From: Paradesertivirga mongoliensis
GTDB taxonomy: Bacteria > Bacteroidota > Bacteroidia > Sphingobacteriales > Sphingobacteriaceae
Assembly (NCBI RefSeq): GCF_024436395.1
Contig: NZ_JAFMZO010000001.1
Location: 628,181-692,180, forward strand
DNA length: 64,000 bases
Reading direction: 5' to 3'
Shown: positions 26,140 through 34,678 of the stretch, one piece after another
Position numbering within the stretch: position 1 is the first letter of the stretch
Layout: each line of letters opens with the position of its first letter
Position numbers and translations under genes: made by a program
Notes under the pieces: generated by a model
The model's input: only the letters and a program-made list of their open reading frames with translations
The model's database searches: none
What the model was told of the DNA's origin: nothing

Positions 26140-27963
26140 CTAGTTATCCTGAAAAGTTTGCATCTCTACAAGCTTTTTATAGAGCCCATTTTTTCTGATC
26201 AGCTCCGCATGCGAACCCGACTCTACAATCGCACCAGACTCTAACACCAATATTATATCAGCATTCTGAATTGTGCTTAGTCGATGTGCCACAATTAGCG
26301 ATGTTCTGTTTTTCATCAGATTATTCAAAGCACTTTGCACCAATTTTTCAGACTCCGTATCGAGTGCCGAGGTAGCTTCATCCAAAAGCAGAATTGGTGG
26401 ATTCTTTAGTACAGCCCTGGCGATATTAATACGTTGTTTTTGTCCGCCGGATAGCTTCATTCCACGGTCGCCGATATTAGTTTGGTAGCCGTTTTCTGTT
26501 TTAAGTATAAAATCGTGGGCATTTGCGATTTTGGCAGCAGCTTCAACCTCTTCCTGTGTGGCGTCAGGCTTCCCAAAGGAGATATTGTTAAAAATAGTAT
26601 CATTAAAGAGAATCGACTCCTGATTAACGAAACCAATTTGGGCCCTTAAAGATGCAGCGTCAATCTTCTTAATATCCTGCCCGTCAAACCATATTGTCCC
26701 CTTCTGAGGATCGATAAATCGCGGGATCAAATCCAACAAAGTCGACTTTCCTCCGCCAGACGGACCTACAAGAGCGATTGTTTTCCCTTTTTGAATCCTT
26801 ATTGACAAGGAGTCTAGAATCAATTTTTCGGTGTATGAAAACGAGACCTTATCAAACGTTATATTTTCAGAAAACCCATCGACCTTAACGGCGCCAGGAA
26901 CATCTGCAAGTGCGGGCTTTGTATCTATCACCTCCAATACCCGCTCGCCAGCGGCGATTCCGGAATGAATATTTGCAAAAGAATCAGTTATAGCCTTCGC
27001 CGGGCGTAGGACTTGAGAGAACACGATGATATAAGTGATAAACGCAGGTGCGGTAAGGCTCGAACTGCCGCTTAATATAAGAGATCCCCCATAAAGAACA
27101 ATTCCTGCAACCATTGTGACGCCCAAGAATTCTGAAACGGGAGAGGCGAGTTGTTGTCGCTTCGCCATAGATTTGGTCAACCTCGTATAATTCCTATTCT
27201 CGGCGCTGAACTTATTTTTAATAAACTGTGTAGCATTAAACGCTTTCACTATTTTAATGCCAGCCAAGGCTTCATCCAAAAAACCAATCATAAGCCCCAA
27301 GGATTGGTGGGACCGAGCCGCCTGATTTTTTAATCTTTTCACAATCCTCGCTATAACGAAACCTGAGATTGGGAATATCAACAGAGAATAAAGCGTTAAT
27401 TCAACCGAAATGTTGAATAAAAGCACCAGATATACGATAAGGGTTACTGGTTCTTTAAATACTATTTGAAGTGTTGAGGTAACAGAAAATTGAACAACCC
27501 CCACATCAGAAGAAACCTTCGAAATAATATCTCCTTTACGTTCATTACTGAAATACCCCAAGTGCAAATCCATAATGTTATAAAAAATGGCGTTACGAAG
27601 ATTTAAAAGGGTGTGTGCCCTTAGATCCTCCATAATTTTCTGAGAAAAATAACGGAAAACATTTGAGAAAAAATTCGCTATAAGGAGGACTGCGCAAACG
27701 GCCTTTAAAGCATTCCATCTGCCATATTTTGCAGTAATAATATTAACATAATACTCAAAATTGTCCATAATATCCCAGCTATCTGGCTTTGATATCGCGT
27801 TAGCTACAGCAGTGGCGGGAGAGAGAAGGGCTTGCAAAAGTGGCGCAAGAAGCGCGAAGTTTAACGTGTTGAAAAGAACAAACAACAGCGTTGTTATAAT
27901 GTAAGGGATTGCAAACTTTTCGATCGGCTTTGCAAAAGATAATAATCTAAAATATGTTTTCAT
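26140..27963 (-). CDS. ABC exporter (MsbA-like, membrane plus ATPase)
   Basis: A 607-residue half-transporter of the type IV exporter fold. Residues 1-340 carry about six transmembrane helices. The ATPase domain follows: Walker A G-P-S-G-G-G-K-S-T, Q-loop N-Q-E-S, signature L-S-G-G-Q-K-Q-R, Walker B I-L-L-L-D-E-A-T-S-A-L-D and the switch His in A-H-R-L-S-T. It would work as a homodimer. Its place among LPS-type glycosyltransferases suggests flipping of lipid A-core or another lipid-linked glycan. A drug or lipid exporter of the same fold is the alternative. Confidence 0.9.
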   Translation of the reverse strand: MKTYFRLLSFAKPIEKFAIPYIITTLLFVLFNTLNFALLAPLLQALLSPATAVANAISKPDSWDIMDNFEYYVNIITAKYGRWNALKAVCAVLLIANFFSNVFRYFSQKIMEDLRAHTLLNLRNAIFYNIMDLHLGYFSNERKGDIISKVSSDVGVVQFSVTSTLQIVFKEPVTLIVYLVLLFNISVELTLYSLLIFPISGFVIARIVKRLKNQAARSHQSLGLMIGFLDEALAGIKIVKAFNATQFIKNKFSAENRNYTRLTKSMAKRQQLASPVSEFLGVTMVAGIVLYGGSLILSGSSSLTAPAFITYIIVFSQVLRPAKAITDSFANIHSGIAAGERVLEVIDTKPALADVPGAVKVDGFSENITFDKVSFSYTEKLILDSLSIRIQKGKTIALVGPSGGGKSTLLDLIPRFIDPQKGTIWFDGQDIKKIDAASLRAQIGFVNQESILFNDTIFNNISFGKPDATQEEVEAAAKIANAHDFILKTENGYQTNIGDRGMKLSGGQKQRINIARAVLKNPPILLLDEATSALDTESEKLVQSALNNLMKNRTSLIVAHRLSTIQNADIILVLESGAIVESGSHAELIRKNGLYKKLVEMQTFQDN

Positions 27964-27974
27964 TTATCGTTTCG

Positions 27975-27982
27975 CAAAGATA
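27975..27982 (-). promoter_or_regulatory. -7 element (TATCTTTG) for the ABC exporter-GT2-GT2 operon
   Basis: An exact TAnnTTTG match on the minus strand, 11 nt before the exporter ATG. The short leader fits other genes in this window. Confidence 0.45.
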
Positions 27983-28014
27983 TAGTATTACGCCGAGTGT
28001 TTGAGCCACGTCTG

Positions 28015-28896
28015 CTAGGCTTTAATCTTTTTATAATTCTTGTACTCCCCGACACGCCAACCTGTCCAATCCTCAAGCTTCTGAAGCACATGACGCCTAA
28101 AAGTCATACTTTGCGTTAGTTGAGATGGATCAAACTTAAATTTCCAGTTCACTGCAGCTATCCGCTTTTTTATAACTTCGGGATGTTCTTCCTTAAACGG
28201 AACAAGTCGGTCTGCATTGCCATAATCGAACTCGTAATCAGCAGGCACTTCATTTCGCGCCCATGGTTGATCCAGATAAAAATTGTTGAAGTTTCTTACT
28301 TTATTCCCTAGGCTTTTCGGAGCCTTTACCCATCCGTAATGATAAATGCAAGCATCTATCGGTAAGGCATTTAATTTCCTTCCAGCCTTTCTAAAACCTT
28401 GTGCGTCCTTGTATGATTGGACATCCTTATCAAATCTAACCACCCGTATCTCATTACGATACCAGCGCCTGGAAGATGCCGTAAAATCATACGATCCATA
28501 AAAGTGCAAATACTTAAATAATAATGCCTCTACTTTGCCATTGTCAAGGTTATCTGCCATGGCCTTCTTCACTACAGGCAGATACTTTTCATGCAGACAT
28601 TCATCCCCCTGAATATAAAACGCCCAGTCAGTATCCAGCGATATGGCATTATACGCCTTGTTTGTCTCAGTTGCAAAAACAGCCCCGCCTTCTCTTATCG
28701 AATCATCCCAAACAGTATGTACAATCTTTATTTTGGGCGATCCTATATTCATTATTAAACTTTCCGTATCGTCTTCGGATTTTCCAAGCGCAACAATAAA
28801 CTCGTCGCATAGCGGCAATATAGACTGAATGGCTTCAGCCACTGGATAATCATTCTTAACCGCATTCCGAATAAACGTAAACCCTGCAACTTTCAT
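28015..28896 (-). CDS. Glycosyltransferase (GT2-like)
   Basis: A 293-residue protein beginning M-K-V-A-G-F-T-F-I-R-N. The frame extends four codons to a TTG at 28908, but ATG 28896 fits the family better. The N-terminal half reads like the GT-A fold with A-L-G-K-S-E-D-D-T and W-A-F-Y-I-Q-G-D-E-C, where the metal-binding pair is G-D-E rather than D-x-D. It follows a GT25 gene by 12 bp. It is probably a glycosyltransferase of the surface-glycan pathway, but the atypical metal motif leaves the reaction uncertain. Confidence 0.78.
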   Translation of the reverse strand: MKVAGFTFIRNAVKNDYPVAEAIQSILPLCDEFIVALGKSEDDTESLIMNIGSPKIKIVHTVWDDSIREGGAVFATETNKAYNAISLDTDWAFYIQGDECLHEKYLPVVKKAMADNLDNGKVEALLFKYLHFYGSYDFTASSRRWYRNEIRVVRFDKDVQSYKDAQGFRKAGRKLNALPIDACIYHYGWVKAPKSLGNKVRNFNNFYLDQPWARNEVPADYEFDYGNADRLVPFKEEHPEVIKKRIAAVNWKFKFDPSQLTQSMTFRRHVLQKLEDWTGWRVGEYKNYKKIKA

Positions 28897-28908
28897 ATTA
28901 TCAGACAA

Positions 28909-29655
28909 TTAAAATCTTAATAACCGCAAAATATACATTTTATAAAATTTCTGAGCCGTCCATTTTAAACGCTGAAGAAGGCCGTTATCGTTTAAAGACA
29001 TGGAAGATGCAAACACTCCGTTAGAAGATCCCTGTTCGATCAAGGGAGGGTGTGCCCAATACATCTTAACTACATCTCGTTTAACTAAATCGTTGTGCCA
29101 CCAATCTACCACCAAATTGCATTTATTTCTTTCAAGATCTTCCAGGATATTTCGCGCAGCCTTCTGATCGATCATATAGGCTCCGGCACATCTGCCACTG
29201 GTAGCCGGGTATAAGATGCCACCTCGCAAAGTGTTTCTCAAGGGGGGGAATTTCAACGTAGAGTTTTCCAGCGAAATAATGAAGCCTTCTTCCAGCTGGT
29301 TCGCCTCATCAACCACTTTTTTCATTTGAGTCGGGAAATCAGACAGAAAACAAACGTCGTTCTCAAAAATCACCGCGAACTTATCGTTGCTTTTTACCAT
29401 TTGCTCGTAACAAAGAATATGAACGAGTGTACAAAACAGGGGACCTTTGGTTAAGATGCCGGTGATATTCGGTGTGAAATATCTTTCGATCCACCTGGTA
29501 TTCTGCTCGGTATCATCAGACTCGGTGATCAATCGATAGTCGAGCTGATTCTTTTCTTTTAAAAGCCGCCTTAAACTTTGTTCCCGCTGTTCATACCCGG
29601 TGATACCATGCACCACATAAATATTATCAATCCCAATCTGAACATTCTTACTCAT
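28909..29655 (-). CDS. Family 25 glycosyltransferase (LPS type)
   Basis: A 248-residue protein matching the LPS glycosyltransferase family 25. It has I-Y-V-V-H-G-I-T-G-Y-E-Q-R near the start, a K-F-A-V-I-F-E-N-D-V metal/donor motif in the middle and G-R-C-A-G-A-Y-M-I-D-Q-K-A-A. GT25 enzymes often add galactose to the LPS core or lipooligosaccharide. It is the second gene of a three-gene set (GT32-GT25-GT2-like) on the minus strand, 22 bp after the GT32 gene. Confidence 0.88.
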   Translation of the reverse strand: MSKNVQIGIDNIYVVHGITGYEQREQSLRRLLKEKNQLDYRLITESDDTEQNTRWIERYFTPNITGILTKGPLFCTLVHILCYEQMVKSNDKFAVIFENDVCFLSDFPTQMKKVVDEANQLEEGFIISLENSTLKFPPLRNTLRGGILYPATSGRCAGAYMIDQKAARNILEDLERNKCNLVVDWWHNDLVKRDVVKMYWAHPPLIEQGSSNGVFASSMSLNDNGLLQRLKWTAQKFYKMYILRLLRF

Positions 29656-29677
29656 GCTACTGATGCTCTGTTAAAGA

Positions 29678-30331
29678 TTATGGTTTTAAAACGGGTGTGC
29701 TCAACTGTTTCTTCTTCCAATGATCGCCCTTGTTGTAAAGAAAAAATTTACCCAGACGGTATTTCGATATCAGGTGTCCCTCATAGTCCACCCCAAGCAC
29801 TCTATGTGGGATAGATGGATCTTGCTGGAGACATTCGTTAATTGCTTTGGTATAAACAGTGGGGCCTGTAGTTGCATGAACATCATGGGGAAACTTGTTT
29901 AACGAAATGTTTTCTAAAACCAAATCAAGCGTCCTTTTCAAAAACGGATGGTTAGCCTCATAAACCAGGGCCCACTGCACGTAAAGATCCGGATTACGTT
30001 CCCTTGTGATGACAGCCCTGTCGTCTGGCAGGATAAAATCACTCAATCTACCTTTTATGCCGCTGTCGATATCCAGGTAGATCCCGCCTTTTTTTAGCAA
30101 AATCGCATATCTGAACATGTCAGCTTTCGCTGCGCCGATATTTAGTCTGCGATATGCCTGTAATACATTATCCTCAAACTCCGTTTCGAAAAAGCTTTCA
30201 ATCCTCCCATCATCATAAAACTCGTATTGATACTCAGGATTTTTCTTTCGAAAATTACTGACGTGCCACCGGGTGATAAATGGCAACTTTTTCATTTTAA
30301 ACGTTTGATATATTATTTTAGGAATTGCCAT
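29678..30331 (-). CDS. Glycosyltransferase with DXD motif (GT32 type)
   Basis: A 217-residue protein of the Gly_transf_sug / OCH1-like group. It has P-K-I-I-Y-Q-T-F at the N-terminus, A-A-K-A-D-M-F-R-Y-A-I-L and the D-I-D metal motif in G-G-I-Y-L-D-I-D-S-G. It is shorter than eukaryotic OCH1 but typical for bacterial capsule/LPS members. It heads the three-gene set, with a TATCTTTG promoter element 18 nt upstream. Donor sugar unknown. Confidence 0.87.
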   Translation of the reverse strand: MAIPKIIYQTFKMKKLPFITRWHVSNFRKKNPEYQYEFYDDGRIESFFETEFEDNVLQAYRRLNIGAAKADMFRYAILLKKGGIYLDIDSGIKGRLSDFILPDDRAVITRERNPDLYVQWALVYEANHPFLKRTLDLVLENISLNKFPHDVHATTGPTVYTKAINECLQQDPSIPHRVLGVDYEGHLISKYRLGKFFLYNKGDHWKKKQLSTPVLKP

Positions 30332-30349
30332 TCTGGAAATACAATTCTA

Positions 30350-30357
30350 CAAAGATA
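30350..30357 (-). promoter_or_regulatory. -7 element (TATCTTTG) for the GT32-GT25-GT2 set
   Basis: An exact TAnnTTTG match on the minus strand, 18 nt before the GT32 ATG, in the 83-bp gap to the divergent meaB. Confidence 0.45.
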
Positions 30358-30414
30358 ATTCTATGAACTATATTATAATGGTTAATCTCTAACTTCGTCT
30401 TTATTGATCTTAAA

Positions 30415-31290
30415 ATGTCCGACAATATCATACGTGATCCAAATTTCAAAAGTTTCCGGGAAATATCGCGATCGTTGACGGTAGTGGAAAACGGACTGGA
30501 AGGCGCCCAAAAACTTCTTAAAAACCTTAAAATCGGAAGCACTCCTGTAATTGGCATTACCGGTCCACCGGGAGCTGGCAAAAGCACTTTGCTTGCCGGA
30601 CTTATCGACGAGCTCCTTAAAGAAAATCTGTCCCTTGCAGTATTAGCTGTTGATCCTACTTCACCGTTCACATATGGCTCCTTGTTGGGAGACCGGATCA
30701 GGATGCAAAGTTACGCTACACATCCACAGCTATTTATACGCTCGGTTGCCACCAGGGGATCTCTGGGAGGACTGTCCGGAAAGATAATCGAGATGACAGA
30801 TGTTCTGAAATCATATTCCTTCGACTACATATTTATTGAAACCGTCGGGGTTGGTCAGTCGGAGGTAGAAATAGCTAGCCTCGCCGATCTAACCATGGTG
30901 GTGTTGGTACCCGAATCAGGAGATGAAGTACAATCTATCAAAGCCGGAATTATGGAAATTGGCGACGCTTTTATAGTCAATAAAGCTGATCGGGAAGGAG
31001 CTGATCGATTCGAAAAGAACATCAGACTTTTATCATCAGAAATCCCCGTTTTTAAAACCGTTGCAACAACCGGCCGTGGACTGAGCGAGCTTGCAGCATT
31101 TATCAAATCATTCAAAATACTCCCCCAAAACCGGACATTAATCCTGGCAAAAAAAGCCTGGGAATTAATCAAAGAGCAACGTATGTCTGATATCAATCTT
31201 GCCACACTGGAGGAACAAATTACTGCCGCGAGAGCGGACGAAAACTTCAATATCTACAGCTTTGTTGAATCCAGAATCAAGAGTTCATAA
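30415..31290 (+). CDS. meaB: Methylmalonyl-CoA mutase-associated GTPase MeaB
   Basis: A 291-residue G3E-family GTPase (ArgK/MeaB). It chaperones adenosylcobalamin loading and protection of methylmalonyl-CoA mutase. The P-loop G-P-P-G-A-G-K-S-T is followed by A-V-D-P-T-S-P-F-T-Y-G-S-L-L-G-D-R-I-R-M, the switch region F-I-E-T-V-G-V-G-Q-S-E-V and N-K-A-D-R-E-G-A. The mutase itself is not in the window. The last 14 bp overlap the convergent M24 peptidase gene. Confidence 0.94.
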   Translation: MSDNIIRDPNFKSFREISRSLTVVENGLEGAQKLLKNLKIGSTPVIGITGPPGAGKSTLLAGLIDELLKENLSLAVLAVDPTSPFTYGSLLGDRIRMQSYATHPQLFIRSVATRGSLGGLSGKIIEMTDVLKSYSFDYIFIETVGVGQSEVEIASLADLTMVVLVPESGDEVQSIKAGIMEIGDAFIVNKADREGADRFEKNIRLLSSEIPVFKTVATTGRGLSELAAFIKSFKILPQNRTLILAKKAWELIKEQRMSDINLATLEEQITAARADENFNIYSFVESRIKSS

Positions 31291-32566
31291 TTTCTTCAAT
31301 TTCTTCCGCCTCAATAGGAATATCTGCCATTAAATCAATATTTCCGTCGGCGGTGATCAAAATATCGTTTTCCAGCCGGATTCCAAGTCCTTCTTCCCTG
31401 ATGTATATTCCCGGTTCGCAGGTCAGGAGGTTGCCCGCTTCGAAAGGTTTGTAGCGGCTGGCAAAATCGTGAACATCAAGCCCCAGGTGATGTGATGTAC
31501 CGTGCATGAAGTATTTCTTATAAAGGGGCATCGCCAGATTTTGACGTTCCACATCAAACTTGCTTAGTAAGCCGAGTCCGATCAATTGATCCGTCATTAT
31601 TTTGCCGACTTCATCGTGGTATTCGTTCCAGATAGTACCAGGTACAAGCATTTTCTTTGCTTCTTTCATTACGTGCAAAACGGCTTTATAAACGTCTTTT
31701 TGGCGCTTGGTAAATTTACCGTTTACCGGGATGGAACGACTCAGGTCTGCATTGTAATTAGCATATTCGGCCGCAAAGTCGAACAAGATCACATCACCAT
31801 CTTTACATACCTGATTATTATCATTATAATGAAGAATATTCGCATTGGCCCCTGAAGCGATTATAGGACTATATGCGTGTCCTGTTGCGCCTTGCTTTAT
31901 AAACTCGTGAATGATTTCTGCCTCAATTTCGTATTCTTTTACCCCTGGCCTAACGAACCTCAAAACCCGCCTGAAGGCATCTCCGGTTATTCTGCAGGCT
32001 ATATTTGTAAGCTCAACTTCAGCCTCCGACTTAATTACACGCAAATCGCGCATGATGGGCGCAGCCCGGTGATATTCGTGTAAGGGATATTTTTCTTTCA
32101 GCTGATTTATGAAACGAAGATCCCGGTAGGAGGCCTCGTTGCCAAAACGGTCGTTTTCATTTGTGTTTAGGTAAATTTTTTCGCTATAATTAATAACCGA
32201 AGAAACGATCGACCAGAGGTCTTCAAGCCAATAAACCGACAGAATTCCGGAGGCGTCTACTGCCTGCTCCTTTGTATATTTGTGTCCTTCCCATACTGCA
32301 ATATGCTCATTCGTCTGTCTAATAAAAAGGACTTCTTTGTATAAGGGATTGGGGCAATCAGGATATAAAAATAAAATGGACTGCTCCTGATCTATTCCTG
32401 TAAGATAAAAAAAATCAGAATTTTGTTTGAAAGGAAATGTTTGGTCGCCGCTGCGTAAGTATTCGTCGTTAGAATTAAAAATGGCTATCGCATTGGTTTT
32501 CAGTTTACTTGTAAAATTTTTGCGATTCGTTTTAAACAATGTGACCTCGATCGGGTTATACTTCAT
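31277..32566 (-). CDS. M24 aminopeptidase P-type metallopeptidase
   Basis: A 429-residue pita-bread metallopeptidase that removes N-terminal residues before proline. The N-terminal non-catalytic domain spans 1-165. The catalytic domain shows the two metal Asp (F-D-F-A-A-E-Y-A-N-Y-N-A-D-L-S-R), His (H-G-T-S-H-H-L-G-L-D-V-H-D) and two Glu ligands (C-E-P-G-I-Y and G-I-R-L-E-N-D). No signal peptide is seen, so it is cytoplasmic. It is similar in length and layout to PepP. Confidence 0.92.
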   Translation of the reverse strand: MKYNPIEVTLFKTNRKNFTSKLKTNAIAIFNSNDEYLRSGDQTFPFKQNSDFFYLTGIDQEQSILFLYPDCPNPLYKEVLFIRQTNEHIAVWEGHKYTKEQAVDASGILSVYWLEDLWSIVSSVINYSEKIYLNTNENDRFGNEASYRDLRFINQLKEKYPLHEYHRAAPIMRDLRVIKSEAEVELTNIACRITGDAFRRVLRFVRPGVKEYEIEAEIIHEFIKQGATGHAYSPIIASGANANILHYNDNNQVCKDGDVILFDFAAEYANYNADLSRSIPVNGKFTKRQKDVYKAVLHVMKEAKKMLVPGTIWNEYHDEVGKIMTDQLIGLGLLSKFDVERQNLAMPLYKKYFMHGTSHHLGLDVHDFASRYKPFEAGNLLTCEPGIYIREEGLGIRLENDILITADGNIDLMADIPIEAEEIEEIMNS

Positions 32567-32576
32567 AATTAAAAAA

Positions 32577-32584
32577 CAAATTTA
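32577..32584 (-). promoter_or_regulatory. Possible -7 element for the M24 peptidase gene
   Basis: TAAATTTG on the minus strand matches TAnnTTTG and lies 10 nt before the ATG. The surroundings are very AT-rich, so chance is a real possibility. Confidence 0.3.
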
Positions 32585-32651
32585 AATAAAAGATAAACCT
32601 TTTTGAAGTTGTAATGTTTAGCAGAATAATAGGAATGGTATTTGACAATTA

Positions 32652-32682
32652 TTTGGTGATGTCAAACTTATAATTAATTTTG
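32652..32682 (+). promoter_or_regulatory. Bacteroidota promoter of the OmpA-family gene
   Basis: TTTG at 32652-32655 and TAATTTTG at 32675-32682 match the -33 and -7 consensus with a 19-bp spacer, the best promoter in the window. The leader would be about 40 nt. An inverted repeat TTTGAC (32641-32646) / GTCAAA (32661-32666) surrounds the -33 box and might bind a regulator. Confidence 0.7.
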
Positions 32683-32729
32683 TGAAAAATTACGCAATTA
32701 AAATTGTTTAACCTTAAAAAAAACAAAGC

Positions 32730-34040
32730 ATGAATTATTCTACAATTAAAAAAGTTGTTGCTTGTTCTATGGTAACGCTAGTAGGCTTCGCTGCTACAGC
32801 TCAGGAGACTACTACTACCACGACGACGACAACGAGCTCAACTGCCACAGTGTTTGGCGGAAGAGCCCAGTACAGAACATGGTCTCTGGGTGTTAACGCT
32901 GGTGTATTAGCACCAATTGTTCCTTTCGGAACTAACGATTACGCAGATTGGGAATCATCTTTAGGTTACGGAGCTTTCTTAAAGAAACAATTTGCACCTT
33001 CTTTCGGAATGAAATTAGATTTCCACAGAGGAAATGTTAAAGGTAATGCAGATAACAACGAAGGAAGATCATCAATTGCAGGAATGCCTGCTAGTTTTGA
33101 TACAGAAATTCACTACGCTTTATCATTAAAAGGAGTAGTTAACGTTGGTACTATCGATTTCTTAAGAAGAGATAACGCTATCAATTTCTTTGTACAAGGT
33201 GGTGCTGGTTTAGTGAAATACAAACCATATCCAGGCGCAGCAGAAGATTTACAAAATGTTCGCGAGCTATTTATCCCCGTTGGAGCTGGTGTTAACTTCA
33301 AATTAGGTAATCGTGTTGCCTTAAACTTAGGTTACGATGCTAATTTCTTAGACGCTGACAACTTAGACGGTGTTTGGAGAAATGGTTCTTCTAACAAAGA
33401 CAAATGGTCTTACGGTTACGCTGGTCTTGAGTTTTCTCTTGGAAGCTCTGCTAAACCTAGCTTAGAGTGGACTAATCCTATCGCTTTAATGTATGATGAA
33501 TTGAAAGATCCTACATTACGTCAGGAAGTTGAAGCTTTAAAAACTCGCGTAAGCACTTTAGAGAACACAGTAAACCAACTTTCAGCTGATGCTGATGGTG
33601 ATGGTGTTGCTGACAGATTCGACAAATGCCCTGGAACTCCAGCTGGTACTGTTGTTGATGGATCTGGTTGCCCTCTAACTCACCCTGAAGGTCTTGGTTT
33701 AACTACTGGCACTGCTGCTGGTTCTGTTATCCAGTTTGAGTTTGACAGTTCTGTATTAAGAACTTCATCTTACCCTGTTCTTGATGCTGTTTCTGCAGAA
33801 CTAAGAGCTAATTCAGGATCAAATGCAACTTTAGAAGGCCACGCTTCTGCAGAAGGTACTGATGCTTACAACATGAATCTTTCAAGAGACAGAGCTAATT
33901 CAGTAAAAACTTACTTAGTTAACTCTGGTGTTGATGCAAACCGTCTAACTGTTAGAGCTTTCGGTGAAAGCCGTCCAGTTGCTTCTAACGAAACTGAAGA
34001 AGGACGTTCTCAAAACCGTCGTGTTGAGATCAAAAAATAA
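32730..34040 (+). CDS. OmpA-family outer-membrane protein
   Basis: A 436-residue protein with signal peptide (residues 1-25). A run of nine Thr (27-35) sits just after the cleavage site. An N-terminal beta-barrel-like domain fills about 45-245, then come a short coiled coil (250-285), one thrombospondin type-3 calcium repeat (D-A-D-G-D-G-V-A-D-R-F-D-K-C-P-G-T-P) and a C-terminal OmpA peptidoglycan-binding domain (F-D-S-S-V-L-R, R-A-N-S-V-K-T-Y-L, N-R-R-V-E-I). It links the outer membrane to the cell wall. Codon choice is strongly biased to TTA, GTT, GCT and TCT, unlike its neighbours. With the consensus promoter and strong terminator this marks high expression. Confidence 0.93.
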   Translation: MNYSTIKKVVACSMVTLVGFAATAQETTTTTTTTTSSTATVFGGRAQYRTWSLGVNAGVLAPIVPFGTNDYADWESSLGYGAFLKKQFAPSFGMKLDFHRGNVKGNADNNEGRSSIAGMPASFDTEIHYALSLKGVVNVGTIDFLRRDNAINFFVQGGAGLVKYKPYPGAAEDLQNVRELFIPVGAGVNFKLGNRVALNLGYDANFLDADNLDGVWRNGSSNKDKWSYGYAGLEFSLGSSAKPSLEWTNPIALMYDELKDPTLRQEVEALKTRVSTLENTVNQLSADADGDGVADRFDKCPGTPAGTVVDGSGCPLTHPEGLGLTTGTAAGSVIQFEFDSSVLRTSSYPVLDAVSAELRANSGSNATLEGHASAEGTDAYNMNLSRDRANSVKTYLVNSGVDANRLTVRAFGESRPVASNETEEGRSQNRRVEIKK

Positions 34041-34066
34041 GATAATATAGTCTTAAGCATATTATC

Positions 34067-34097
34067 AAAACGGGCTTCAAAACGAAGCCCGTTTTTT
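34067..34097 (+). terminator. Rho-independent terminator of the OmpA-family gene
   Basis: AAAACGGGCTTC (34067-34078) pairs perfectly with GAAGCCCGTTTT (34084-34095) around a 5-nt loop, followed by T residues. It starts 27 bp after the stop codon. Confidence 0.9.
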
Positions 34098-34163
34098 ATT
34101 TTAAATGAAATTGAAACCGGTGGTTATCCTACGTGTTATTTAAAATTATTTTAAGTTTGCAAG

Positions 34164-34298
34164 ATGTATTTCTTCCGAAAAAAAGATCCCAATAGGCCGG
34201 AAAGCTTTAATCTTAAAGTAATGCATTTTATCAATGCCACTGCCATCCTTATTTTTCTGGCTGGCATTATTTATAAACTTATGGATTGGCTTACTTAA
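34164..34298 (+). CDS. Small membrane protein (44 residues, DUF6728-like)
   Basis: A 44-residue frame, M-Y-F-F-R-K-K-D-P-N-R-P start, with one hydrophobic helix at residues 24-39. Its stop codon TAA shares one base with the ATG of the next gene (TAATG), the sign of translational coupling with ridA. I recall a Sphingobacteriaceae family (DUF6728) with this opening, but cannot verify it here. A TAAGTTTG -7-like sequence ends only 5 nt before the ATG, so the transcript could be nearly leaderless. Function unknown. Confidence 0.7.
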   Translation: MYFFRKKDPNRPESFNLKVMHFINATAILIFLAGIIYKLMDWLT

Positions 34299-34678
34299 TG
34301 AAAAAAATAATCAACACCAGTAAAGCTCCTGCGCCAATCGGCCCCTACAGTCAGGCTGTTCAGATAGACCAAACGCTATATGTGTCCGGACAAATAGCAA
34401 TTGATCCCTCCAGTAATGAGCTGGTTATGGGTTCTGTTGAAGAAGAAAGTCATCAGGTAATGAGAAACCTGTCTGCAGTTTTATCAGAGGCTGGTTATTC
34501 CCTTGAAAATATTGTTAAAGCGACGATCTTCCTTTCTGATATGACTTTATTCCCTAAAGTAAACGAAGTATACGGATCATATTTTAATTCTGATTTCCCT
34601 GCTAGGGAAACGGTTGCTGTTGCAGGTTTACCAAAGGGTGTTAATGTAGAAATATCTATTATCGCTTGTAAAGACTAA
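34298..34678 (+). CDS. ridA: RidA-family enamine/imine deaminase
   Basis: A 126-residue RidA (YjgF/YER057c) protein that hydrolyses reactive enamines such as 2-aminoacrylate. It has the family features G-P-Y-S-Q-A-V, Y-V-S-G-Q-I-A-I-D-P, the conserved Arg in P-A-R-E-T-V-A-V (usual P-A-R) and the end V-E-I-S-I-I-A. The frame is open four codons earlier from a TTG, but ATG 34298 gives the normal M-K-K-I-I-N-T-S-K-A-P-A-P-I-G-P-Y-S opening and overlaps the stop of the small membrane protein. Confidence 0.93.
   Translation: MKKIINTSKAPAPIGPYSQAVQIDQTLYVSGQIAIDPSSNELVMGSVEEESHQVMRNLSAVLSEAGYSLENIVKATIFLSDMTLFPKVNEVYGSYFNSDFPARETVAVAGLPKGVNVEISIIACKD

Noticed and set aside
28897..28908. TTG start four codons upstream of the GT2-like gene
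   Set aside because: ATG 28896 opens directly with the conserved beta-strand; the extension (S-D-N) adds nothing.
20120..30331. Glycan locus as a horizontally acquired island
   Set aside because: Content is variable-type, but no integrase, tRNA, IS element or direct repeats flank it; its base use cannot be measured reliably by eye.
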